A stretch of 10,074 nt of DNA from Pseudobdellovibrionaceae bacterium (GTDB lineage Bacteria > Bdellovibrionota > Bdellovibrionia > Bdellovibrionales > JAMPXM01), in NCBI GenBank assembly GCA_913774795.1, contig CAJYIL010000668.1:1-10074 (forward strand), written 5' to 3'. Numbering within the stretch: position 1 is the stretch's first letter; every line of letters begins with the position of its first letter. This document shows, piece by piece, positions 1-5,572 of this stretch. A model generated the notes under the pieces. That model was not told the DNA's origin, did not search any database, and saw only the letters and a list, made by a program, of their open reading frames with translations. The position numbers and the translations under genes were made by a program.

Positions 1-1
1 C

Positions 2-166
2 CGACTCGACGAGACTGTAGGGTCGTCGTGGGCTAGTCCTGTCGAACGAATGAACATCTTCCTGAAGATCCTCGCGAAGCAAGCGCAGCGCAGCCGAGGG
101 GCCAGGAAAGATCCAAACTCTGTCAAAAGTCCCGACGATTTCGAGGGGCGGGCGACTGTCAGATGA
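2..166 (+). CDS. Possible 3' end of an unidentified gene entering from the left (partial)
   Basis: One plus-strand frame is open from the left edge to a TGA at 164-166, about 54 codons. The tail is hydrophilic and rich in Arg, Lys and Asp. An internal ATG at 50-52 (MNIFLKILAKQ...) would make a stand-alone 38-residue peptide, but I see no convincing ribosome binding site before it. Codons such as ATC, TTC, AAG, GTC and GAC fit the window's clear genes. I do not recognise the product. No terminator-like hairpin with a T tract follows it. The minus strand is also open over this stretch, which weakens the case. It could be non-coding. Confidence 0.3.
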   Translation, partial: RLDETVGSSWASPVERMNIFLKILAKQAQRSRGARKDPNSVKSPDDFEGRATVR

Positions 167-305
167 TCGTCACACTCAAATCTGGTCCAACGTCGCAAAG
201 CCCCTAAACCAAAGAACGTGAACGTCAACGTCATCGTCCAAACGTGAACGTCAAACGCGATCGTGATCGCCATCGTCCAACGTTCACCCAGCCCCAAACG
301 AAAGA
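167..305. other. Non-coding region downstream of the flagellin gene
   Basis: No gene is supported here. The stretch lies between the possible left-edge gene end and the flagellin terminator. It is dominated by short repeated words (AACGTGAACGTCAA, CATCGTCCAA, GTCCAACGT), described separately. Open frames that cross it have repeat-driven, low-complexity translations and no ribosome binding site. Confidence 0.6.
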
Positions 306-307
306 AC
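185..307. repeat. Imperfect direct-repeat cluster downstream of flagellin
   Basis: Two 33-nt imperfect copies lie at 185-217 and 275-307. Both read GTCCAACGT, then 5-6 unrelated bases, then AGCCCC, AAAC and AAAGAAC, with about 26 of 33 positions shared. Between them are two exact 14-bp copies of AACGTGAACGTCAA (215-228 and 241-254). A 10-bp word, CATCGTCCAA, occurs at 232-241 and 271-280. The pattern looks like local duplication in a sequence rich in ACGT and ATCG words. The second long copy runs into the terminator of the flagellin gene. No coding function is evident. Confidence 0.6.
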
Positions 308-331
308 CCCAGCTCACGAATGAGCCGGGGT
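296..331 (-). terminator. Rho-independent terminator of the flagellin gene
   Basis: On the minus strand, 27 nt after the flagellin stop, the sequence ACCCCGGCTCA, loop TTCG, TGAGCTGGGGT forms an 11-bp stem (331-321 with 316-306) with one G-U wobble and a UUCG tetraloop. It is followed by TTCTTTCGTTT. GC-rich stem, stable tetraloop and T-rich tail make a convincing intrinsic terminator. The wobble pairs only on the minus-strand RNA (it is an A-C mismatch on the plus strand), and only the minus strand has the T tract, so it is directional for flagellin. Confidence 0.85.
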
Positions 332-358
332 CCCCAAAAGTATCTTAATTTCTATCTA

Positions 359-1192
359 TCAACCGATGAGCTTAAGAGCCATCTGGTCTTTCGCGTTCGC
401 TTGCGCGAGCGTCGAAGTCGCCGCCGACAACAAGATGTTGTTGCGAGTCATCTCAGCTGTTGCTTGAGCAACGTCTGTATCGCGGATACGTGAGTTCGCT
501 GCCGACAAGTTCTCTTCCGCAACGCCCAAGTTCGACACTGTCGAAGTCAGACGGTTCTGAAGAGCACCGAGGTTCGAACGCATACCGTTGACGTGGTCTT
601 GAGCTTTATCGAGTTGCTCGAGAGCTGTCTGCGCGCCTTCTTTCGAAGTGTAATCGAGACCCGCGAGTCCCAACGAGTCGAGAGTAGCCGTGTTCTCAGA
701 TGCTTTGAACGAGATACGGTCTTCGAATTCGTTGTTGTTCGTGCCGACTTGGAAGTCGTACTGCGGAGTCGATCCATCAAGGAGCTTCGTTTTGCCCCAA
801 GTTGTTACAGAAGCGATACGTTGCATCTCGTCCTTGAGCTGCGTGACTTCCTTATTGATGAAACCGCGTTCGTTTTCACCAACAGTGTCAGATGCAGCCT
901 GGATACCCAATTCACGGAGACGAACAACGATGTTACCGATTTCGTTCAAGCCACCTTCTGCTGTTTGAACGAGGGAGATACCGTCGTTCGCGTTGCGCGA
1001 AGCTTGGCGAGTCGAGCGGATCGACGCCTTCATGTTTTCCGAGATTGCGAGACCTGCAGCGTCGTCGGCTGCTTTGTTGATACGTGAGCCCGAAGCGAGT
1101 TTCGCCATCGAGTCACCGATTCTCATTTGCGATTCGCCGAGGTTACGTTGTGCGTTTACAGAAGCGATGTTTGTGCTAATACGAAAACCCAT
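359..1192 (-). CDS. fliC: Flagellin, compact form
   Basis: This is the structural subunit of the flagellar filament, exported through the flagellar type III apparatus and polymerised outside the cell. The 277-residue protein has both conserved ends. The N-terminal domain runs from MGFRISTNIASVNAQRNL through SGSRINKAADDAAGLAISE (about 34-52) and NANDGISLVQTAEGGLNEI (about 67-85). The C-terminal coiled half (about 185-277) includes GALQNRL, NLSAANSRIRDTD and ends in LAQANAKDQMALKLIG. Only about 50 residues separate the halves, so the variable outer domains D2/D3 are essentially absent. This short plan resembles flagellins of Bdellovibrio-type bacteria. AAAAGGA lies 8 nt before the ATG at 1192. 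The RELGIQAAS segment, equivalent to the TLR5-contact region of enterobacterial flagellin, is largely kept. The gene has its own terminator and upstream region, so it is probably transcribed alone. Bdellovibrionota usually have several flagellin genes, and which paralogue this is cannot be told here. Confidence 0.97.
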   Translation of the reverse strand: MGFRISTNIASVNAQRNLGESQMRIGDSMAKLASGSRINKAADDAAGLAISENMKASIRSTRQASRNANDGISLVQTAEGGLNEIGNIVVRLRELGIQAASDTVGENERGFINKEVTQLKDEMQRIASVTTWGKTKLLDGSTPQYDFQVGTNNNEFEDRISFKASENTATLDSLGLAGLDYTSKEGAQTALEQLDKAQDHVNGMRSNLGALQNRLTSTVSNLGVAEENLSAANSRIRDTDVAQATAEMTRNNILLSAATSTLAQANAKDQMALKLIG

Positions 1193-1215
1193 TGTCTAAA
1201 TCCTTTTGTTAATAA

Positions 1216-1236
1216 CTAAAATTTTTTAAGCGTCAT
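1216..1236 (-). CDS. Possible 6-residue leader peptide (MTLKKF) in the flagellin 5' leader
   Basis: On the minus strand the sequence AGGAGGA (1250-1244) is a near-perfect Shine-Dalgarno. Its AGGAGG core lies 8 nt before ATG ACG CTT AAA AAA TTT TAG. The ORF stops 23 nt before the flagellin start and is out of frame with it, so it is not an alternative flagellin N terminus. The flagellin has its own weaker site (AAAAGGA). The strongest ribosome binding site in the region therefore serves a tiny ORF and not the main gene. It could be a real leader peptide, a standby or stabilising ribosome site in the mRNA leader, or chance. No regulatory role is shown by the sequence. Confidence 0.4.
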   Translation of the reverse strand: MTLKKF

Positions 1237-1303
1237 TTTGAAATCCTCCTTGTGTTTGAATCTTTCGATTCTTCATCCCTACTTTTTCTGTCTGCGCGAG
1301 GGA

Positions 1304-1319
1304 TGCGGCATCCGAGCCT
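1304..1319 (-). promoter_or_regulatory. Weak sigma-54-like -24/-12 candidate upstream of flagellin
   Basis: On the minus strand, AGGCTCG, then GATG, then CCGCA has the GG-N10-GC spacing of a sigma-54 promoter and partly matches TGGCACG-N4-TTGCA. It overlaps a 13-bp inverted repeat, GGATGC-G-GCATCC (1301-1313). It would give a leader of roughly 100 nt. Sigma-54 control of flagellar genes is known in several lineages, but the match to the -12 element is only moderate. Confidence 0.22.
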
Positions 1320-1344
1320 GATTATTTGTACGACTGTTGAATTA

Positions 1345-1371
1345 CAATCTTGTCCGTGTACAAAAACTTTC
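1345..1371 (-). promoter_or_regulatory. Weak sigma-28 (FliA)-like promoter candidate upstream of flagellin
   Basis: On the minus strand GAAAGTTT (1371-1364) matches 7 of 8 bases of the enterobacterial FliA -35 element TAAAGTTT. After the usual 11-nt spacer comes CAAGATTG (1352-1345), which keeps only the GAT core of GCCGATAA. Late flagellin genes are commonly FliA-dependent, so location and -35 match are suggestive, but the -10 is poor. It competes with the sigma-54-like candidate nearer the gene. Confidence 0.28.
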
Positions 1372-1549
1372 TCTTCCTTGAAGCGCCTCCTTTGGTACGT
1401 GTCTTCCATGTTTGCCTTCGTCGGCCTACTGGCTCACACGAAGCACGAAACTGTTCACACTAAACTCATCGACAGCGGTGTCGGATTCTTGACGGCACTG
1501 CGCGTTCGAAGACGCATCTCTGGTCCATCGACTGGGAAAATTAGTTCTT

Positions 1550-1563
1550 AGTCGGGCCCGACT
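1550..1563. repeat. Perfect 14-bp palindrome
   Basis: AGTCGGGCCCGACT is fully self-complementary with no central spacer. It lies in the intergenic region about 42 nt beyond the hydrolase stop and about 360 nt upstream of the flagellin start. No T tract follows on either strand, so it is not a typical terminator. A dimeric regulator site or a fortuitous GC-rich palindrome are both possible. Confidence 0.45.
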
Positions 1564-1592
1564 TCCGTTGGGAACCAGGACTTACAAAGAGG

Positions 1593-1612
1593 AAAACTCG
1601 ACTCTCATCGAG
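1593..1612 (-). terminator. Small terminator-like hairpin overlapping the hydrolase stop codon
   Basis: On the minus strand CTCGA, loop TGAGAG, TCGAG (1612-1597) is followed directly by TTTTCCTCTTT. The 5-bp stem is short for an intrinsic terminator. The TGA stop of the hydrolase (1607-1605) lies inside the loop, so a terminating ribosome would interfere with folding. Confidence 0.4.
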
Positions 1613-2591
1613 GAGAATCGCTGACATCTTGGCCAGCGAGGAACATCTCGATTCGCTTGGCCACGTAGACGGGTTCGTCTTCCATGATGTGGTGCCCGCC
1701 CGAAGGATGATCGAGGTAGGTCGCTTGAGGGAGAATCTTGCGCAACTTCTTCATGCTCGCTCGCGAAACAAGCGTGTCGCTCTCACCCCAGATGATCAAC
1801 GCGCGTGCTTTGAGATCCGCTAACCCACGCGGGAGGCGACGATCAGAGAGAACGGCCGTCGCGGCGACGAACGCGCGCAACGATTCCCCGCGATCACGAA
1901 ACGGTTCGAGGTATCTCTCGACGACTTCGTCCGTAATCAAATTTTTGTTCGTCAGAATGAAGCCGAGGATCAACTTGATGGATCGTTTGTTGACCGTGTG
2001 ACGGAAGAGCGGAGCTGCGGCCGCAAAGTGCTGCGAAAGTCCGGGCACGCGACTCGAGTCGGTGTGCGGTCCTAAGCCGATGACATGGTGAAACCGCTCA
2101 GGCCACCGGGTCGCCATCCATAAAGCGATTGCGCCTCCCATCGAGCTTCCGACGAGAGTGGCTTTGTCGATCCCGAGCGCCGTCAGTGCTTTCGCAATCG
2201 AGTCGGCTTGGGCATCGAGCCCGTAGCCGTGCTTGGGTTCTTTCGAGCTCTTTCCGAATCCCGCAAAGTCAAAAGCGGTGACGCGGTGACGGGTCTGAAG
2301 GATGGGAAAGACGAAGCGCCAGATGTAAACCGAAGCCCCAATTCCGTGGAGGAGAACGATGTCGTCACCTTCGCCCGCTTGGACATAGTGGAGGTTGGCC
2401 CCAGAGACTTTGACGTAACGTGAATCTGGAATAAGTTCGGCGACGGTCTGTGGAGGAGCAGAGGCCTCGAGTCGAGGCGAGACACGAAGCCGCGCCCGGC
2501 GAATCAAAAACGCGACGACCAATGCAAAGAGCGCCGCAGTCGCGGGCATCCATGTCCAAGTCAAATCCAGTGAGTTTAAGGAGCTATGCAT
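1605..2591 (-). CDS. Membrane-anchored alpha/beta hydrolase
   Basis: This is a predicted hydrolase of the alpha/beta fold (MhpC/lipase-like) with unknown substrate. With the start chosen at 2591 it has 328 residues. A single hydrophobic segment (about 14-30, PATAALFALVVAFLI) followed by RRARLR looks like an N-terminal membrane anchor. The fold motifs follow in order: the oxyanion-hole HG in LLHGIG (81-86), DFAGFGKS (108-115), the nucleophile elbow GSSMG with Ser150, the acid Asp272 in IIWGESDTL, and catalytic His300 in GGHH. All three catalytic residues are present. The frame stays open upstream into the clpB region on the other strand, so longer starts are possible (an in-frame ATG at 2630 adds 13 residues). 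I prefer 2591 because GGA lies 5 nt before it and the anchor is then N-terminal, though the site is weak. The gene is divergent from clpB and stands alone. Confidence 0.85.
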   Translation of the reverse strand: MHSSLNSLDLTWTWMPATAALFALVVAFLIRRARLRVSPRLEASAPPQTVAELIPDSRYVKVSGANLHYVQAGEGDDIVLLHGIGASVYIWRFVFPILQTRHRVTAFDFAGFGKSSKEPKHGYGLDAQADSIAKALTALGIDKATLVGSSMGGAIALWMATRWPERFHHVIGLGPHTDSSRVPGLSQHFAAAAPLFRHTVNKRSIKLILGFILTNKNLITDEVVERYLEPFRDRGESLRAFVAATAVLSDRRLPRGLADLKARALIIWGESDTLVSRASMKKLRKILPQATYLDHPSGGHHIMEDEPVYVAKRIEMFLAGQDVSDSPR

Positions 2592-2629
2592 TTTAATCCA
2601 AAAGCGTGGGCCAAGAGCGCGGGGTCGCA

Positions 2630-2635
2630 TTGACA
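2630..2635 (+). promoter_or_regulatory. Perfect -35 hexamer upstream of clpB, promoter incomplete
   Basis: TTGACA matches the housekeeping -35 consensus exactly and lies 79 nt before the clpB start. At a 17-nt spacing the sequence ATCCTA is a poor -10, and TAGACA is somewhat better but 21 nt away. I see neither a CIRCE element nor a clear heat-shock sigma-32 promoter, although a stress promoter would be expected for clpB. The call is tentative. Confidence 0.3.
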
Positions 2636-2693
2636 ATCGCCAAACCGACCTCATCCTAGACAGATGAGAGGTCTTTGAAAAGGCCCCTCTGAC

Positions 2694-2698
2694 AGGAG
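2694..2698 (+). promoter_or_regulatory. Ribosome binding site of clpB
   Basis: AGGAG lies 10 nt before the ATG at 2709 and fixes the clpB start over the internal ATG eight codons later. Just upstream, AGAGG and CCTCT (2667-2690) can pair imperfectly to form a small leader hairpin. Confidence 0.7.
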
Positions 2699-2708
2699 TC
2701 TCTCTCAA

Positions 2709-5306
2709 ATGGCAAACGATATCGAAAAAATGACGGTCAAGTCGCAAGAGGCGATGCAGGCCGCCGCGAAGCAGGCTGAAGATCGCGGTCATTCGGCCGT
2801 CGAACCTGAGCACTTGTTCTATCAGCTCGTGAAACAAGACGATGGCATCGTGCCCAGCTTGCTCACAACCGCGGGCGCCGATCTCAAAGGCCTTACGCGA
2901 GACCTCGAAAATGCGCTGGCCAAGATGCCTCAGGTTTCCGGTGATTCTCGCAGAGTCATCGCGTCTCCGCGCCTCGTGAAAATTTTCGAGGCCGCGAACA
3001 AAGAGGCCAGCAAACACGGAGACGAGTACATCTCCACCGAGCACTTCGTTCTGGGCGCGCTCCCAAACACGGTGCCAGATTTCTCTAAACTTCTCGAGAA
3101 GAACGCGGTCACGAAATCAAAAGTCGAAGACGCTCTCTCGAAGACCCGAGGTAACAACAAAGTGACAGACGATAACCCAGAAGCAAAATACGAAGCTCTC
3201 AAGAAATACGCGCGTGATCTCACGCAAGCGGCAAAAGATGGCAAACTCGATCCGGTCATCGGTCGTGACGAAGAGATTCGCCGCGTGATCCAAGTCCTGT
3301 CTCGCCGCACGAAAAACAACCCGGTGCTGATCGGTGAGCCCGGCGTGGGTAAAACCGCGATCGCCGAAGGTCTCGCGGGCCGCATCGTCAAAGGCGACGT
3401 TCCCGAAACTTTGCGCGACAAACGTGTCGTTGCTCTCGACATGGGTTCGCTGATTGCTGGCGCGAAGTACCGCGGTGAATTCGAAGATCGTTTGAAAGCC
3501 GTGATCAAAGAAGTCACCGATTCAAACGGCCAAATCGTTTTGTTCATCGACGAGATGCATACGTTAGTCGGCGCCGGTAAATCTGAAGGCGCCATGGACG
3601 CAGGCCAGCTCTTGAAGCCCGCGCTCGCGCGTGGTGAGCTCCGCTGTATCGGCGCGACGACACTCGATGAGTACCAAAAGTATATCGAAAAAGATCCCGC
3701 ACTTGAGCGTCGCTTCCAGCAAGTCAAAGTCGACGAGCCGACTCAAGACGACGCAATTACAATCTTGCGCGGTCTCAAAGAAAAATACGAGGTCCACCAT
3801 GGCGTTCGCATTCGCGACAGCGCGATCGTTGCGGCCGTGAAACTCTCTTCGCGCTACATCACGTCACGCTTTTTGCCAGATAAGGCGATCGACCTCATGG
3901 ACGAAGCGGCATCGAAACTCGCGATCGAAATCGGCAGTGTTCCGGCCGAGATCGACGTTCTTGAGCGCGAACGCATGCAACTCCAAGTCGAACGCGAGGC
4001 GCTTCGCCGTGAAAAAGACGAAGCGTCTTACGAACGCCTTGAGCTCATTGAAGAAGAACTCGAGACACTCGAGAAGCAAGTCCTAGAGCTTCGTAAAAAA
4101 TGGGAACTCGAAAAGGGCGGCATCAATGAGCTGAAAACTCTCAAAGAGCAAGTCGAGCAACTTCGTTTCGAAGTCGAGCGCGCCGAGCGCGAGGGCAATC
4201 TCGAAAAGGCCGCCGAAGTGAAATACGGCAAACTCCCGGCCGCCGAGGCGAGATTGAAAGCCTTGAATGATCAAGCCGACGCCAAAGGTGACGGCTCGAT
4301 GCTCCGTGAAGAAGTCGGGCCTGAAGAAATCGCCGAAGTGGTCGCGAAGTGGACCGGCATTCCGGTCAACCGCATGCTTCAGAGCGATCAAGACCGTTTG
4401 CTCAACATGGAAAACGAGATGAAGAAACGCGTCGTCGGTCAAGATCACGCGCTCAATGTCGTCGCCGATGCGATCCGCCGTGCGAGAGCCGAAATCTCTG
4501 ACCCCAACAAGCCGATTGGCTCGTTCATCTTCTTGGGCCCGACCGGCGTCGGCAAAACCGAAACGGTGAAAGCTCTAGCCGAGTTCATGTTCGATAGCGA
4601 ACACTCGGTCATCCGCATCGATATGTCGGAGTACATGGAGAAACACGCGGTCGCTCGGTTGATCGGCGCGCCTCCGGGCTACGTCGGTTACGATGAAGGC
4701 GGGCAGTTGACGGAACAAGTTCGTCGCAAGCCGTATTCGGTTGTGTTGTTCGATGAAATCGAGAAAGCGCACCCAGATGTCTTTAACATCTTGCTGCAAG
4801 TTCTCGACGACGGTCGCTTGACCGACGGTCAGGGACGCGTGGTCGATTTCAAGAACACGGTCGTGATCATGACGTCAAACTTGGGTTCGCAGGCGATCAT
4901 GGATCCAGATCTTTCGCCAAACGAGAGAGAAGCGGCGATCCAAGATGCGTTGAGAAAGCACTTCCGCCCTGAGTTCTTGAACCGCATCGACGAGACCGTG
5001 ATCTTCAATCGTCTCGGCCAAGATCTGCTAGAAGGCATCGTGCGTATTCAGTTGCAGCAAGTCGAACGTCGTCTACAGGACAAGCGCATCGCGCTCGAGT
5101 TCTCGGATGACGCCCTCGATTATCTCGCAACCAAAGGTTTCGACCCGATCTTCGGTGCGCGCCCTCTGAAGCGCGTGATCCAAAGCGAGGTCTTGAACCC
5201 TCTGGCTCGCGATATCATCGGCGGCAAGGTGAAAGCCGGCGATCTCGTGAAGGTCGGCTCCGACTCGAACCACATCGAGTTCGAAACCGTCGCCCCCCAG
5301 GCCTAG
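2709..5306 (+). CDS. clpB: ATP-dependent chaperone ClpB (Hsp100 disaggregase)
   Basis: ClpB is a cytoplasmic hexameric AAA+ machine that, with DnaK/DnaJ/GrpE, pulls polypeptides out of aggregates after heat or other stress. At 865 residues it is close to the 857 of E. coli. Domains in order: Clp N domain (about 1-145), first AAA+ module with Walker A GEPGVGKT (209-216) and Walker B FIDE (Asp281, Glu282), pore-loop GAKYRGEFE, and a long charged coiled-coil M domain (about 408-530) that distinguishes ClpB from ClpA/ClpC. The second AAA+ module has Walker A GPTGVGKT (610-617), Walker B LFDE (Asp682, Glu683), pore loop PGYVGYDEGG and sensor-2 FGARPLKR. No IGL/IGF-type ClpP-binding loop was noticed, consistent with a disaggregase and not a protease partner. 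No key residue is missing. An internal GTG start at codon 152 is described separately. The gene appears monocistronic. Confidence 0.98.
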   Translation: MANDIEKMTVKSQEAMQAAAKQAEDRGHSAVEPEHLFYQLVKQDDGIVPSLLTTAGADLKGLTRDLENALAKMPQVSGDSRRVIASPRLVKIFEAANKEASKHGDEYISTEHFVLGALPNTVPDFSKLLEKNAVTKSKVEDALSKTRGNNKVTDDNPEAKYEALKKYARDLTQAAKDGKLDPVIGRDEEIRRVIQVLSRRTKNNPVLIGEPGVGKTAIAEGLAGRIVKGDVPETLRDKRVVALDMGSLIAGAKYRGEFEDRLKAVIKEVTDSNGQIVLFIDEMHTLVGAGKSEGAMDAGQLLKPALARGELRCIGATTLDEYQKYIEKDPALERRFQQVKVDEPTQDDAITILRGLKEKYEVHHGVRIRDSAIVAAVKLSSRYITSRFLPDKAIDLMDEAASKLAIEIGSVPAEIDVLERERMQLQVEREALRREKDEASYERLELIEEELETLEKQVLELRKKWELEKGGINELKTLKEQVEQLRFEVERAEREGNLEKAAEVKYGKLPAAEARLKALNDQADAKGDGSMLREEVGPEEIAEVVAKWTGIPVNRMLQSDQDRLLNMENEMKKRVVGQDHALNVVADAIRRARAEISDPNKPIGSFIFLGPTGVGKTETVKALAEFMFDSEHSVIRIDMSEYMEKHAVARLIGAPPGYVGYDEGGQLTEQVRRKPYSVVLFDEIEKAHPDVFNILLQVLDDGRLTDGQGRVVDFKNTVVIMTSNLGSQAIMDPDLSPNEREAAIQDALRKHFRPEFLNRIDETVIFNRLGQDLLEGIVRIQLQQVERRLQDKRIALEFSDDALDYLATKGFDPIFGARPLKRVIQSEVLNPLARDIIGGKVKAGDLVKVGSDSNHIEFETVAPQA
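3148..3164 (+). promoter_or_regulatory. Candidate internal translation start in clpB (GTG, codon 152)
   Basis: GAGG (3148-3151) lies 10 nt before an in-frame GTG (3162-3164, Val152) at the junction between the N domain and the first AAA+ module. E. coli clpB is known to make a shorter form lacking the N domain from an internal GTG near codon 149, and this position appears equivalent: both precede the LKKY...GKLDPVIGRDEEIRR segment. The product here would be about 714 residues. Confidence 0.45.
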
Positions 5307-5330
5307 GTACCACCTTCCTTTTTGTAGCTA

Positions 5331-5360
5331 CACCGCAGCGAGCGCAACTCGCTGCGGGTG
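5331..5360 (+). other. Strong hairpin 24 nt after the clpB stop
   Basis: CCGCAGCGAG (5333-5342) and CTCGCTGCGG (5348-5357) pair perfectly around loop CGCAA. CAC and GTG extend the stem outward with one bulged G. Neither strand has a T tract after the stem. The TTTTT here (5319-5323) lies before the stem, next to the palindrome TGTAGCTACA. It may stabilise or terminate the clpB mRNA in a non-canonical way. Confidence 0.5.
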
Positions 5361-5572
5361 AGCTCGCGGAGGCTAGCGTGAAAACTATCACCCCACGCGC
5401 CGACTCCGTTCATACAAATTCGTAAGATCGGCCACCGACTCTCACTCTCTAGAGCCTTTAAAACCGAGATAGGCTTCCTGGAGCGAATCGGACATCCAAC
5501 GGTCGCTGAAGAGCCCTAAGGCGAAGGCCCGTTACCTTGACCTAAACCCGTGTCAGGAGTAGGAATTTCGCC
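5361..5572 (+). other. Non-coding leader region upstream of the riboflavin genes
   Basis: No gene is supported in these 212 nt, and no tRNA T-arm (GTTCGA) is present. The riboflavin genes would be expected to be preceded by an FMN riboswitch in many bacteria, but its conserved boxes are not seen on the plus strand. Weak inverted repeats exist, for example AGCGA/TCGCT (5482-5486 with 5503-5507) and CCGA/TCGG (5464-5467 with 5488-5491). A TTGACC at 5537-5542 is too close to the start to act as a -35 for a normal leader. I see no confident promoter. Confidence 0.5.
5555..5564 (+). promoter_or_regulatory. Double Shine-Dalgarno before ribE
   Basis: AGGAGTAGGA contains two purine-rich sites, AGGAG 13 nt and AGGA 8 nt before the ATG at 5573. 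The second is at the usual spacing and supports this start. Confidence 0.7.

Larger units (their letters stand above)
1193..1604. other. Upstream region of flagellin and 3' flank of the hydrolase
   Basis: This 412-nt stretch has no supported full-size gene. Reading left to right it holds the flagellin leader with the short ORF, an A/T-rich promoter zone (about 1300-1371), small inverted repeats such as CGACA-GCGG-TGTCG (1470-1483), a perfect 14-bp palindrome (1550-1563), and the terminator-like hairpin at the hydrolase stop. An open plus-strand frame at 1252-1551 and a 58-codon minus-strand frame at 1233-1409 were examined and not accepted. Confidence 0.6.

Noticed and set aside
1..273. Minus-strand open frame running off the left edge, with ATG at 273 or 57
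   Set aside because: It is open for about 90 codons, but the first part is translated from the repeat cluster and is low-complexity. The ATG at 57 has only an unconvincing GAGG 11 nt away. The opposite frame ending at 166 has more gene-like codons.
593..1087. Long open frame antisense to flagellin
   Set aside because: It is a shadow of the flagellin codon pattern. Its translation has no domain, and no ribosome site precedes it.
1233..1409. 58-codon minus-strand ORF whose TGA overlaps the ATG of the short leader ORF (ATGA)
   Set aside because: The overlap is attractive, but the ORF has a weak ribosome site, an unremarkable Arg/Lys-rich translation, and it contains both flagellin promoter candidates. 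An open frame of this length is not rare by chance over six frames.
1252..1551. 99-codon plus-strand ORF upstream of flagellin
   Set aside because: It has no ribosome site, no recognisable domain, and starts inside the flagellin leader on the other strand. It is likely chance.
2660..2700. CIRCE or sigma-32 heat-shock control element before clpB
   Set aside because: No TTAGCACTC/GAGTGCTAA repeat is present. CTTTGAAAAGGCCCC does not have the spacing of a CTTGAAA-N13-CCCCAT promoter.
2592..3044. N-terminal extension of the hydrolase frame into the clpB region
   Set aside because: The extra residues overlap the clpB coding sequence and its ribosome site, and lack resemblance to a domain. A start at 2591 places the membrane anchor at the N terminus.
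5561..5572. GGCGAAATTCC on the minus strand, identical to the first box of the FMN riboswitch
   Set aside because: It lies on the strand opposite to the riboflavin genes, and the other conserved boxes do not follow when read in that direction. It results from the ribosome site and start region of ribE, so I treat it as coincidence.
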